From: Margaritifera margaritifera
Taxonomy: Eukaryota; Mollusca; Bivalvia; Unionida; Margaritiferidae
Direction: 5' to 3'
DNA length: 64,000 bases
Assembly: GCA_029931535.1 (NCBI GenBank)
Contig: JAQPZY010001628.1
Coordinates: 4,292,501-4,356,500, forward strand
A program made the translations under genes and the position numbers. Below, in pieces: positions 1 to 11,429 of this stretch. The notes beneath the pieces are model-generated. The model saw only the letters and a list, made by a program, of their open reading frames with translations. It made no database searches and was not told the DNA's origin. How positions within the stretch are numbered: the stretch's first letter is position 1; each line of letters opens with the position of its first letter.

Positions 1-442
1 TTAAAGCCCATTGATGATTTTGGTATAAATTATGAATATTGGTTGGCATTAAATCATTTTTGCACTTGGATTCATAATACGTTTGGTAGAATAACTTTTA
101 GCCGCAAAATGTATCATTCTGCACATTTTGGAAATTCTAAAATTCATGCTACCAGTTCGACTCGAGCGATATTTCATCTAAAAGTGCCAATTCATACAGC
201 TTTTCTACCGTTCAGCTTCGCAAGATATAACCACTTTGTAACATCTATTGTCGGGTAATTAGAAAGTAGTAATATACTTATCAGACAAACCATTTATCGG
301 ACTAATCGTGATTTATAACGGAACTAAATTCACTGAATCCAATTTAAGTCTGAGTAAAACGGTGTATTTTCTCTACTTTGATGATACAAATTAGTTCACA
401 CTGAAATTGCATCCCGGATGAAACATCACATTGTAGCTTCTG
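1..442. other. AT-rich stretch, nothing identified
   Basis: A 71-codon open frame (43-258, plus) lies here, but I recognise no family, splice structure or repeat. It may be part of an unrecognised element cut by the window edge. Confidence 0.3.
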
Positions 443-1428
443 TGGCAAGTATTGGTGCAACACAATAATGTTCTAGAGTTTATAGATGTATAGGCAAGGA
501 TTCTTACGACACAATAATGTTCATATTGTATAACAGTTTATACATGTATAGGCAAGGATTGGTACGACACAATAATGTTCATATTGTATAACAGTTTATC
601 CATGTATAGGCAAGGATTGGTAAGACACAATAATGTTCATATTGTAAAACAGTTTATACATGTATATGCAAGGATTCTTACGACACAATAATGTTCATAT
701 TGTATAACAGTTTATACATGTATATGCAAGGATTGGTACGACACAATAATGTTCATATTGTATAACAGTTTATACCATGTATAGGCAGGGATTGGTACGA
801 CACAATAATGTTCATATTGTATAACAGTTTATACATGTATAGGCAAGGATTGGTACGACACAATAATGTTCATATTGTATAACAGTTTATACCATGTATA
901 GGCAGGGATTGGTACGACACAATAATGTTCATATTGTATAACAGTTTATACATGTATATGCAAGGATTCTTACGACACAATAATGTTCATATTGTATAAC
1001 AGTTTATACCATGTATAGGCAAGGATTGGTACGACACAATAATGTTCATATTGTATAACAGTTTATACCATGTATAGGCAGGGATTGGTACGACACAATA
1101 ATGTTCATATTGTATAACAGTTTATACATGTATAGGCAAGGATTGGTACGACACAATAATGTTCATATTGTATAACAGTTTATACCATGTATAGGCAAGG
1201 ATTGGTACGACACAATAATGTTCATATTGTATAACAGTTTATACCATGTATAGGCAAGGATTGGTACGACACAATAATGTTCATATTGTATAACAGTTTA
1301 TACCATGTATAGGCAAGGATTGGTACGACACAATAATGTTCATATTGTATAACAGTTTATACCATGTATAGGCAAGGATTGGTACGACACAATAATGTTC
1401 ATATTGTATAACAGTTTATACCATGTAT
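443..1428. repeat. Minisatellite, 58-59 bp unit, about 17 copies
   Basis: The unit runs ACGACACAATAATGTTCATA, then a TTGTATAACAG segment, then CATGTATAGGCAAGGATT. Two unit types are interspersed: one carries the 12-base palindrome TATACATGTATA, the other has one extra C (TATACCATGTATA), giving 58 and 59 bp periods. Copies are close to identical in the 3' half and more varied at the 5' edge (about 443-600), which suggests recent homogenisation from the 3' side. Confidence 0.95.
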
Positions 1429-1950
<522 letters not shown>

Positions 1951-2296
1951 CAACACTTTGGTCCTGTGCGTGATACGCACGTTATTTTATTCAATTTGAA
2001 TATTTTTTTTTTTTTTTACACAACTTGGTTGGGCTGATCGCAGCATAACATAGATATGTAATTTTCCCGTTTTAGACCGTTTGTTAATTTTGTCTTCTTT
2101 CTTTCTTCTATTGTTTATCCTTTTTTTGTTTATTTCCCCGTCAGTTAAAACACGTAGGAGTCAAGAATTCGTCTTGGATTGTGTGTTTAGTGTTTGTTTT
2201 GTGGATGTAAATTGTTTTCTCCCCTGACGAATAGCTTATTTAGCTCGAAAAGTTGGGAAACTGTTTTGTATTTGCGTCGTTATCAATTTTTGTGTC

Positions 2297-2417
<121 letters not shown>

Positions 2418-2550
2418 GCATTCTGGCTGATCAACCATCACGGGGGGTGGGGGGAGGAGGATAGACTGGACTGATCAAATTATTTTTGTCTTGCTCATGC
2501 CCCTGTGTCTCTTTTGGTCGATTTTTCAGTCAGTTTTACCATCAAAGATC

Positions 2551-2552
<2 letters not shown>

Positions 2553-2603
<51 letters not shown>
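2553..2603. repeat. (GA)n microsatellite
   Basis: An uninterrupted GA tract of about 25 units. Confidence 0.97.
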
Positions 2604-2605
<2 letters not shown>

Positions 2606-3025
2606 ATCTGCATTAACTGAGGTAAACCTGATAAGCTTACTCAGTAACCAACATAGTGAGAGCGAAACAGAGATCGAGTGGAATCTTCATATATTTTTGA
2701 TATTTATTTTAGAACCTTATTATAAGACTTCAAAAAGAAAAACAAGAAATAAAAGAAAGCATCATTATAGATTAGAGTATATATGTGCCGCCTAACCAAA
2801 GAATGTACAGAACGGCTTTCCTGTCTCGACAGTCTATTTGGTATCGTGAAACACTGCAGAAAACTCCCATGGAATGTGTACACGTATCATTATAATAACT
2901 CAGGTTCCTCTATGTTACTTTGTGTAAGTTCAAGTTCATGGTTTTCACACAGTTCAAATTCTTTATTCTCTCTCTCACTCCACATATTTCCAACGATTTC
3001 TGACCCTTATGGTATGTGTGTGTGT

Positions 3026-3057
<32 letters not shown>

Positions 3058-3304
3058 TAGACAGAGAGGGGGGAGAGAAGGATTAGCAAAGAGGATTTCG
3101 ATGAAATGGTGTACCATGTTTAATTCATTATAAAATGAATTTTTTCTCGTTATTTGTTTATTTTAGTAATGATACATAAGTGAGAATTCAACACTGATCT
3201 TGAGAGCATAGAACCAATAGTCTACTGTTGAGATCATGATTATTTGCGTATTCATACACCGTGGGTGAATCACAATTTGATATGCCAGCATTACTGATAT
3301 ATCA

Positions 3305-3309
<5 letters not shown>
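2604..3309. other. Unassigned, with a small GT/GA/GACA microsatellite
   Basis: The only structure is a compound microsatellite at about 3015-3060 (GT, then GA, then GACA). The 116-codon frame over it (2783-3133) is partly microsatellite and shows no family signature. Confidence 0.4.
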
Positions 3310-3386
<77 letters not shown>

Positions 3387-3387
3387 T
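3310..3387. repeat. (AT)n-(AC)n microsatellite
   Basis: An AT tract of about 35 units ending in a short AC tract. Confidence 0.97.
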
Positions 3388-4118
3388 CATTTTTAGCACA
3401 TTGATTATAATTAAGGCAATGATTAATTAGGATGGCTGCATTATCGTTTTATTTGGCATTTATGTTCATGCAATTATCTAAGGAGAGTGAGACGATTGCC
3501 ATACCATCAACTAAACCATATCTATATACATCAAAATGGATCTTCGAAATCTAAATGGAAATAGGTGTCACAGTCATGCTTAGTCACCTGTTACTTCTCC
3601 GTGAATCTAACAGGTATTTATTGCTATATGACTACAAATTTATCTGTGAAATAGTAACGAAACAGAACTGAAGTTCGAATATTACAAGAATTGATTAAGT
3701 ATAATCGAAAAAGATATATCTATCATCAAATTCAGGCACGGTACTGATTGTTCCTGTTCAATTATCGTTAAAGAACTGATTAGACCACATCCTGCTCTGT
3801 ATTTAATTCTCTTCTCTTGTTGGTTCCGCCAACTTTTATGTCCAGGGCGACATTTAATGGCATATCAGACTTAATTTCCAGAAATAGGAGATTACTGCCT
3901 TACTGCCGCTGTGAACATAAAGAGGGATGGGATTGGATTCTAGTGGATTGTACAATAGGCATTTTTCATTCCATCAGAATGAACTCCTAAATCAGAATGT
4001 CATAAATCTCTGTGTGACGTGCATAAGGATCTCGATTTCTTGTGCAACAGTGTGTCGAATAACAATGAAAAAAAAGCAGACTAGTCTAAAGTTACAAAGT
4101 CCATCCATTAGTTCCCGT
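3388..4118. other. AT-rich stretch, nothing identified
   Basis: No coding, RNA or repeat signal was recognised between the microsatellite and the mariner remnant. Confidence 0.4.
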
Positions 4119-5230
4119 ATACGAGGAGTATTTGAAAAGTTCTAAATATTGTGTTATAACTTTTTTGTTTCTTTGAACCTGTCAGTAAATTTAATGCCGA
4201 TCGATAGACAAAATAACGTTCTGTAAAATGATCTGCAGCTGCACTTGTGTCGTAACATAGGTAAATAACAGTGAAGTAAAAACGTCAGAGAAGGAGAACA
4301 ATCTTGCTTCTGTGCAAAGAGCATGCTATAAAATCAGGTTGCTCTTAGGGTAATCTCAGACTGATATCGAGGTTGACTTTGAAAACGTTTTGAGGTGGTT
4401 TAATCGTTTTAAAGAATCCATGGAATATCACACACGTTCTGGAAGACCGTTGTCTGTGAGACTGTGATTAGTTAGCGGGAAGTAGCTGCTGTGAAGAGGG
4501 CAATTGATAAAGATGTTCGATACACAGTGGAATATATTTCTATTATCACGGCCATTAATTCATCAGCTGTTTGTAATATATTGAAGAATCATTTGAAGGT
4601 CAGAAAGCTTTGTGCAAGATGGGTCCCGCATTTGTTTACATCTGATCAAAAACAGACTCGGGTTAACATCACCAAACAGCTACTCGCCAAATATGAAAAG
4701 AATGACCGGAGACAATTGAACGATATTGTCGCAGGTGATGAAACATTGATTTATTATTTTAAACCCGACGCAAGAGACAATTATAAAGTTTTGGATTAGA
4801 GAAAATAAGTAGACACCACAAATCGCTCGACGAAGTCGGTCTGTCAAGAGAATTTTATATGCATTATTAATAGATGCAAAAGGCTCGGTCGTCATGGTAG
4901 TTGTGCCTGACTCTGCTAGCCTCACTGGACATTTTTATGCATCTGAAGTGTTACCACAAGTTCTGAACACTACCGAGCCAATCGTATGGTTACCGGTACC
5001 CGCGGTTTCATCTACTCCATGACAACGCATAAATCCGCCGTCGGGACAGACTTCCTGAAATAGCACAGCATTCGAAATTTGCCTCATTCTCTAAACAGCC
5101 CTGATTTAACTCCAAATGATTTTTGGCTGAATCCCGTTGTCAAAGATTCGCTGAGGGGCAGACGATGTGAAAACCGCCATTTGGTTGGAAATGCAGTTTT
5201 CAACTGTATGAACACATACCAAAAAGTTAA
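4119..5230 (+). pseudogene. Dead mariner (Tc1/mariner, DD34D-type) transposase
   Basis: Plus-strand fragments in shifting frames match a mariner transposase in order. There is the helix-turn-helix tail (FENVLRWFNRFKESMEYHTRSG at about 4378-4443, shifted frames). A 102-codon open piece at 4491-4799 contains CARWVPHLFT and the first catalytic Asp in GDET. A second-Asp segment read as HDN lies near 5018, and the third-Asp segment SPDLTPNDFWL near 5100-5133. Stops and frameshifts separate the pieces, so it cannot be active. A possible 5' terminal repeat begins near TACGAGGAGTATTTGAAAAG at 4119. I could not find a convincing 3' mate, so the ends are approximate. Confidence 0.85.
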
Positions 5231-5423
5231 TACAAAATTTCATTTAATACTTAATTGATCAGACTGAGAAAGTATGCAGATGTGCACGGGGTGTACTTCG
5301 AGGGGATGCACTGAAGTATTGTTTACTAATAAAAAACGTACTTTCACTTCTGCTTTAAGTTTTATTCCACGTGTCTTTTGCACTTTTTCCCCAATTTTTA
5401 AACGCCCTGAGCTATGATTTGAT

Positions 5424-5815
5424 CTTTGGAGTGTAGCAGTATATATCATATACGTTTGGAGTGTAACAGTATATATAGTTTACGTTTGGAGTGTATCAGT
5501 ATATATAGTTTACGTATGGAGTGTATCAGTATATATAGTTTACGTTTGGAGTGTATCAGTATATATAGTTTACGTTTGGAGTGTATCAGTATATATAGTT
5601 TACGTATGGAGTGTATCAGTATATATAATATACGTTTGGAGTGTATCAGTATATATAGTATACGTTTGGAGTGTATCAGTATATATAATATACGTTTGGA
5701 GTGTATCAGTATATATATTTTACGTTTGGAGTCTATCAGTATATATAGTTTACGTTTGGAGTGTATCAGTATATATAGTTTATATAGTTTACGTATGGAG
5801 TGTATCAGTATATAT
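5424..5815. repeat. Minisatellite, 30 bp unit, about 13 copies
   Basis: The unit is TTTGGAGTGTATCAGTATAT followed by ATAGTTTACG, with alternation between TTTGGAG and TATGGAG. The period is a multiple of three, so it produces a 151-codon frame of 10-residue repeats that I read as an artefact. One copy near 5780 has an internal duplication of the TATATAGTT segment. Confidence 0.95.
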
Positions 5816-6250
5816 TACATTAAGGTATCAGTTGATTTTATTAAGGTTTCAGACATGCGCTTTCCACAAAAGCTAGTATGATATGAAATGTAATAGTATG
5901 TACAACTTCAAGCTCTACTGTACAGTGCTTTGCGAAATTGCGAGGTCAACGTTTGGGGAAAACAAATCTGCTGACTCACAGTAATGAAGTGATCCACAAG
6001 TTTTAATTTCAGAGTGATGTGAATACGCATAAGTGTCCGAACTGCCATTCATACAATATAAATCCATTCACCGTGCTCAGCAGTTCTACATATGTATGTG
6101 ACCATATACTATAAATATACACTCCGTAAAGAAGTAACACATTCAGGTACTAATTGGTACTTTTATCACAGGAAAAGTAAATATGCTATAAATACATACG
6201 AAATGGGGCGGTGGGGCAAGGGAGAAATGCAGTCAAGAAGGGGACATTGT
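5816..6250. other. Unassigned spacer
   Basis: Nothing recognisable between the 30 bp minisatellite and the hAT-type MITE. Confidence 0.4.
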
Positions 6251-6258
6251 ACGATAAT

Positions 6259-6516
6259 CAGTGGCTGCGCCAGGGTTCGAGGCTCCCGGGGCAATGATCT
6301 TTAGTGGCGCTCCAACTGAGGCGCCCGGGGGCAATGTTATTTAGTGGCGTCCCTACTTTGCCACATAGAAAAGTTTTTATGTCAGTTGCCAACCTCCAAA
6401 CCCCCCGCCCCCATCTACGTTCCGGTTATAGCTATAATAAAAAGCTCCCGACGCCCACCCCTCACCCTGTGCTCTGAGCAATTGCCGCCCCCCCCCCCCC
6501 CATCGCGCTGCCACTG
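6259..6516. mobile_element. hAT-type MITE with 8 bp target duplication
   Basis: The ends are imperfect inverted repeats: CAGTGGCTGCGCC at 6259 and CGCGCTGCCACTG ending at 6516. They are flanked by ACGATAAT (6251-6258) and ACGATGAT (6517-6524), an 8 bp target duplication with one mismatch, as hAT transposons make. The 258 bp interior is GC-rich compared with its surroundings, has a 14-base C run and a short internal direct repeat (TTAGTGGCG), and has no coding capacity. A non-autonomous element mobilised by an unseen hAT transposase is the best reading. Confidence 0.85.
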
Positions 6517-6524
6517 ACGATGAT

Positions 6525-7022
6525 AGTTGTTGGCCGTTGAATATGACTGAATTATGTTCTTCCACGACGTGCGTACAGTATAGGGTGTACAATATGAAAA
6601 TAAACAAAAATGAGGGTGTGGGAGATCCCTAAAATATCAATAATAGGTGGGAAACAATATACCATTAGAATATCATTGCTAGCAACAACACACAGCAATA
6701 CTATCAACAGAAAACCCACGAACAATACGAGAACACACAGACAAAAAGGAAAATGAAGAATGTATACGACGGATCCAACTTGTAACGGTGTACAAAAATA
6801 TAGAGAAGGTTTACCTTCAAAATTAAAAATCTACCCCCAACACAGTTTAGTTTTTCTGCTTATATATAAATCTTAGTCTTCTGTGCATGTTACAGGTCGA
6901 ATTTGATAGTGTCTAAATTTATTTTAATATTTTTTATTACCATTCTTTGGCTCCAACTATTCGAAACAAAAGTTCGTGTTTTTTCCATTTGAGCAAAATA
7001 AACAAAGAACTGCTTCGTTTAC
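6525..7022. other. Unassigned AT-rich spacer
   Basis: No gene or repeat was recognised. Confidence 0.4.
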
Positions 7023-7247
7023 CTCGTAAGTAGGACAATGATGCAGTTAGATGACTGTAAAACTCTTCAAATTATTAAGATGTAATGAAAATTGGGGTGA
7101 GTTTGAATATGCTAACCTCCAGACCCTTAAATGACTCGTAAGCACAGGACAATGATGCAGTTAGATGACCGTAAAACTCTTCAAATTATTAAGATGTCAT
7201 GAAAATTGGGGTGAGTTCGAATATGCTAACCTCCAGACCCTTAAAAG
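7023..7247. repeat. Tandem duplication, about 112 bp x 2
   Basis: The segment beginning CTCGTAAG (7023-7134) is repeated at 7135-7247 with a two-base insertion and a few substitutions. Neither copy has coding capacity. Confidence 0.9.
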
Positions 7248-7790
7248 ACTCGCAGGTTTCCATTCTATCAAAATTTGAAGAATGAAGAATGCATGATATC
7301 TTTTGATACTTGATATCTTCCGAGATATATAACAAGCTATTTCACGGCCGAAGTATCGAACCAACGAGTGGAATATATCATTGCTACATCTATTACTGAA
7401 CGAAGTGATTGGCGTCGAGCCTCGGAATCGATATAAAGCAACTGATTTAGTGTTATTTAATTTAGTTTATAGTACAATAGATTTAACAGTGTACTTCTAT
7501 CATACTGAAATCTGATGTAAATAGGTCTTCTTTCTGTAGGATTAAAGCAACTTAATAATCACGCACAACATGCAATCTCCTGTCAGAAAAAGATGTAAAA
7601 GATTTCACAACGTGATTGCAATTAGCAAGCAACGTATGAAAGTCATGCACTGATACAGATATTCTAATGAGATAACAAAAAACTTTCCCGATTGCGTGCG
7701 ATCTGTTTCATTTGAATGTCCAAATGTTCGTTTGAAATTATCAGATACAAATATCTTAATTAAGTATATTCGCAAATATAATCAAAAGAT
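7248..7790. other. Unassigned AT-rich spacer
   Basis: No gene, RNA or repeat was recognised before the 36 bp minisatellite. Confidence 0.4.
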
Positions 7791-7792
7791 CA

Positions 7793-8566
7793 TGTCAGCA
7801 TAGTCCTTATACTATAATCAATAGCTACTGTCAGCATAGTCCTTATACTATAATCAATAGATCATGTCATCATAGTCCTTATACTATAATCAATAGATCA
7901 TGTCATCATAGTCCTTATACTATAATCAATAGATCATGTCATCATAGTCCTTATACTATAATCAATAGATCATGTCATCATAGTCCTTATACTATAATCA
8001 ATAGTTACTGTTTGCCTAGTCCTTATACTATAATCAATAGCTACTGTTTGCATAGTCCTTATACTATAATCAATAGATCCTGTCAGCATAGTCCTTATAC
8101 TATAATCAATAGCTACTGTTTGCATAGCCCTTATACTATTATCAATAGCTACTATCAGCATAGTCCTTATACTATAATCAATAGATCCTGTCAGCATAGT
8201 CCTTATACTATAATCAATAGCTACTGTTTGCATAGCCCTTATACTATTATCAATAGCTACTATCAGCATAGTCCTTATACTATAATCAATAGCTACTGTT
8301 TGCATAGCCCTTATACTATTATCAATAGCTACTATCAGCATAGTCCTTATACTATAATCAATAGATCCTGTCAGCATAGTCCTTATACTATAATCAATAG
8401 CTACTGTTTGCATAGTCCTTATACTATAATCAATAGCTACTATCAGCATAGTCCTTATACTATACTCAATAGATCCTGTCAGCATAGTCCTTATCCTATA
8501 ATCAATAGCTACTGTTTGCATAGACCTTATCCTATAATCAATAGCTACTGTCAGCATAGTCCTTAT
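7793..8566. repeat. Minisatellite, 36 bp unit, about 21 copies
   Basis: The unit is CATAGTCCTTATACTATAAT, then CAATAG, then a variable 10-base tail (CTACTGTCAG, CTACTGTTTG, ATCCTGTCAG, ATCATGTCAT, CTACTATCAG). The tails form a higher-order pattern, so groups of two or three units have been copied together. Because 36 is a multiple of three and the unit lacks stops in two frames, it gives open frames of over 200 codons on both strands (8012-8641 plus, 7970-8611 minus). I treat these as by-products. Confidence 0.95.
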
Positions 8567-9740
8567 ATGGGCAAAGCGAGTTTTACGATCAACGTCCAGT
8601 TCAATTATCATAAAACCTTTTTTTACCCTAAGTATGTTTAAATTACCTCCAGTTACAATCAGTATATTGTTTTTTTCAATTTATTTGGAATTGTTCACTT
8701 TTTGGCATGACTCATTCAATCAGTAACATCTCCTCTTTGAAAATACTTTACTGAAACGAATTGAAAAATATGATATGGTCCTCATTGCTTGCGTGGTCGC
8801 AGTCATGTGATTTGTTTCTTTTCACAAACTTCGAGCTAAATGACACAACATGATTAACTGAAACCTTACTAGGCACATTCATTACTCCAATGTAACAAAT
8901 ACATTTGCATGTTTGAAGTATAGCTAAGAAGCAATTCATTGATAAAGAAATGGAATCTGCGGATAGGTTTTTGAGTTGGATTCTTATATTTTAATTTGTA
9001 TTCACTTTCAATACAAACAACAGGCTCCTAATAACCCTGCAGGAAACGGTAATTAACTCGAAGGCCATGGATCAAGTATGTGGCCATGTTTGTATTTCTG
9101 ACTTTTGAAAAAAGTACCCGTCAATACTTGTGCCTTTCTTCTACATCCAATTTTGCATCTATCTCATTTCTTAATCACCTGTTCCAAAAGTAAAGTTTTT
9201 GAGTATTTTCGATATTAGTTTTGCTTCTGTAAAGAGTATATAAAAACAATTCACTTTGATGGATTGAGATTTTATTTGTCATTTTGGAAGCAAATTTTGT
9301 AGCTTGTTTCAACCATCTATGCATTAACTCACAAACTGCGCTAAAAAAATAAACCAAATGCTTAAAATTTTTACATGATTGTATTATATTATATCATAAG
9401 CGTTTAAGAGACTCTGAACTCTACACTATTTGGTGCAAGCATCTTCGACATTAGTAGTAAAAGGTCCTTCCTCTCATATTTGAATCGAAGTTTACCATTT
9501 GTATGAGTCATTTTCGCCATCAAATATGAATCTAAAAAAGAAAGATATTTAAGACAATCTGTAAACTTTATATTCCAACGATTTTCGGAATATTTATTTC
9601 GGTACATGGAATTTTAATATCCAGTTTTTGGCATCTCACTGGCATGATAGATTATCTGAGACACTAGTTTTTACCCTCTAAGTTTTTTTACGTGGATTTT
9701 ACATTCGAAATGTGCTTTCAAATATATATAGTGGCATTTG
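8567..9740. other. AT-rich stretch, nothing identified
   Basis: Short open frames on both strands have no recognisable motifs. No repeats stand out. Confidence 0.4.
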
Positions 9741-9744
9741 CATT

Positions 9745-10952
9745 TATGGTGATGTCTGTCAGTATTCTAGAAGTCATTTTAATCTCGATACATTTTCCTT
9801 TCAACCAGCTATCACACATCAAACTAAAAATGGCAAAATATTATGCTTTTCGTCTGGTCAGATATTGTTACACTTGCCTCAGATGACCGGTATTTATTTT
9901 CAAAACTGTGCATTTTTTTTAATACATTGTCAAACTAAAGCAAAGATGCAGCAGATGTTTATATAAGTATGTTAATTACTTTTCACAAGAAAAATATCGG
10001 TAACTTGCATTTGAAAGAAGAAATCCAACCGCCTCAGTTTCCACCAACTTTTATTCTAAATTATCTATTTTGGTAAAACCTCCAGTCTAGAAAAGCTACT
10101 CACGGGCGACATGAAGAGGAAGATTGAAGACTGACCAAACAAATTTGAACATTTCTAGGCCATAACCCCAATTAAATTTCGACCAATCAGTTGTTGTTTC
10201 GACGTTATATGCATTATACATTAATTACAACAGCATGTATTATGTGAAAGTTGGTGGGAATTAGATGAGACGCTTCAAATAACTATTTAAAATGTCAACA
10301 TTTCTCCTGTGAAAAGTAATTACATACTTATGCAAATATCTGCCGGCGTCTTCCCTTTGGCGTGACAATGTATCGAACATTTAGTCTTGAAAATATCGGC
10401 GACCTGGGCAAGTGTAACTTTGCCCGACCAGGTGAAATATCACAAAAGATTTGGCATTCTCTTGCTCTTAACTTCTCAGAGATCTGACTCATAAAGATGT
10501 GTGATAGATCGTTGAGAGGGAAACTTTCTAAACATCAAAATGACGCCTAAATTACTGAAAAGTGTCGGTGAAAATGTGAACACCATTAAGAAATCGAGGG
10601 CTAGGTGTGAAACTGCAACATAATATTGTTATGATTTTTACCCATTTGTGTATCAAACTGACATCAGGGACCTGTGTAAAAAAAATCGAAGACGTCTTCC
10701 TTTGTGACATTTTCTAGACAGACAACTAGTAGGTAAATTATGCACAGGTTATCTATAATTGACTCACGCTAAATGTTAAGCGATATTGAACTTCAACTCA
10801 ACGCTTATTAAGGGTAGAAAATGCATTCAGATTTATTCTCAAGGTGCGAATCTGCATCTATTCTGACCAGGGACTAGTACGTAGCAAAGTATTACTCTGC
10901 GCAGCCAATTTTTACCCGGTCAGGACGTGAGGACGAGTGGTATTCCTGAACC

Positions 10953-10956
<4 letters not shown>
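9745..10956. mobile_element. Foldback-type palindromic element, copy 1 (left end lost)
   Basis: The two halves are inverted copies of each other around a unique centre near 10060-10220. For example CAAGTATGTTAATTACTTTTCACA at about 9963-9990 is mirrored by TGTGAAAAGTAATTACATAC at about 10310. The right terminus, reading inward, begins CAGGGTTCAGGAATACCACT. The same sequence family recurs in the opposite orientation at 17953-19456. The mirror of the right terminus is missing on the left, so this copy looks truncated. It has no coding capacity. Confidence 0.75.
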
Positions 10957-11034
<78 letters not shown>

Positions 11035-11058
11035 GAGAGAGAGAGAAAGAGAGAGAGA
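10957..11058. repeat. (TA)n-(GA)n microsatellite
   Basis: A TA tract abutting the end of foldback copy 1, passing into an interrupted GA tract. It is the mirror of the CT-TA tract at 11339-11427. Confidence 0.97.
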
Positions 11059-11338
11059 TTGTTTTGTGCTATCCCTGGAACCTATATGAGTGAAATTAAT
11101 ATATATTGAGAAAGAATATTAGATGAGAATTAACTGCTGGGTCGTGATGCGGATTTGTCTGCTACGCACGAATTCTTAACCAGCGACTGTTTCATCCTTT
11201 TTGAGGATGTGTGCATGGTCGAGGGGGTATAGGGGTTTGTGTGTGCAGGCAAGGCGATTGTTGCCGTAACCCGCAGATCTGGGTTCTAGTCTTGGTAGGG
11301 AACGAATTAAACATTCTCTAACCTGTATGATAATATTA

Positions 11339-11362
11339 TATCTCTCTCTCTCTCTCTTTCTC

Positions 11363-11427
<65 letters not shown>
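11339..11427. repeat. (CT)n-(TA)n microsatellite
   Basis: CT tract, short GT, then a TA tract. It is inverted relative to the tract 280 bp upstream. Confidence 0.97.

Positions 11428-11429
<2 letters not shown>

Noticed and set aside
443..1428. A CRISPR-like array
   Set aside because: Units are tandem without unique spacers, and the genome is eukaryotic.
5426..5881. 151-codon repeat protein with 10-residue units
   Set aside because: It is produced by the 30 bp minisatellite. No start context, no family and no conserved ends.
8012..8641. 209-codon plus and 213-codon minus repeat proteins
   Set aside because: Both arise from the same 36 bp array whose period is a multiple of three. Two overlapping long frames on opposite strands from one tandem repeat are not evidence for genes.
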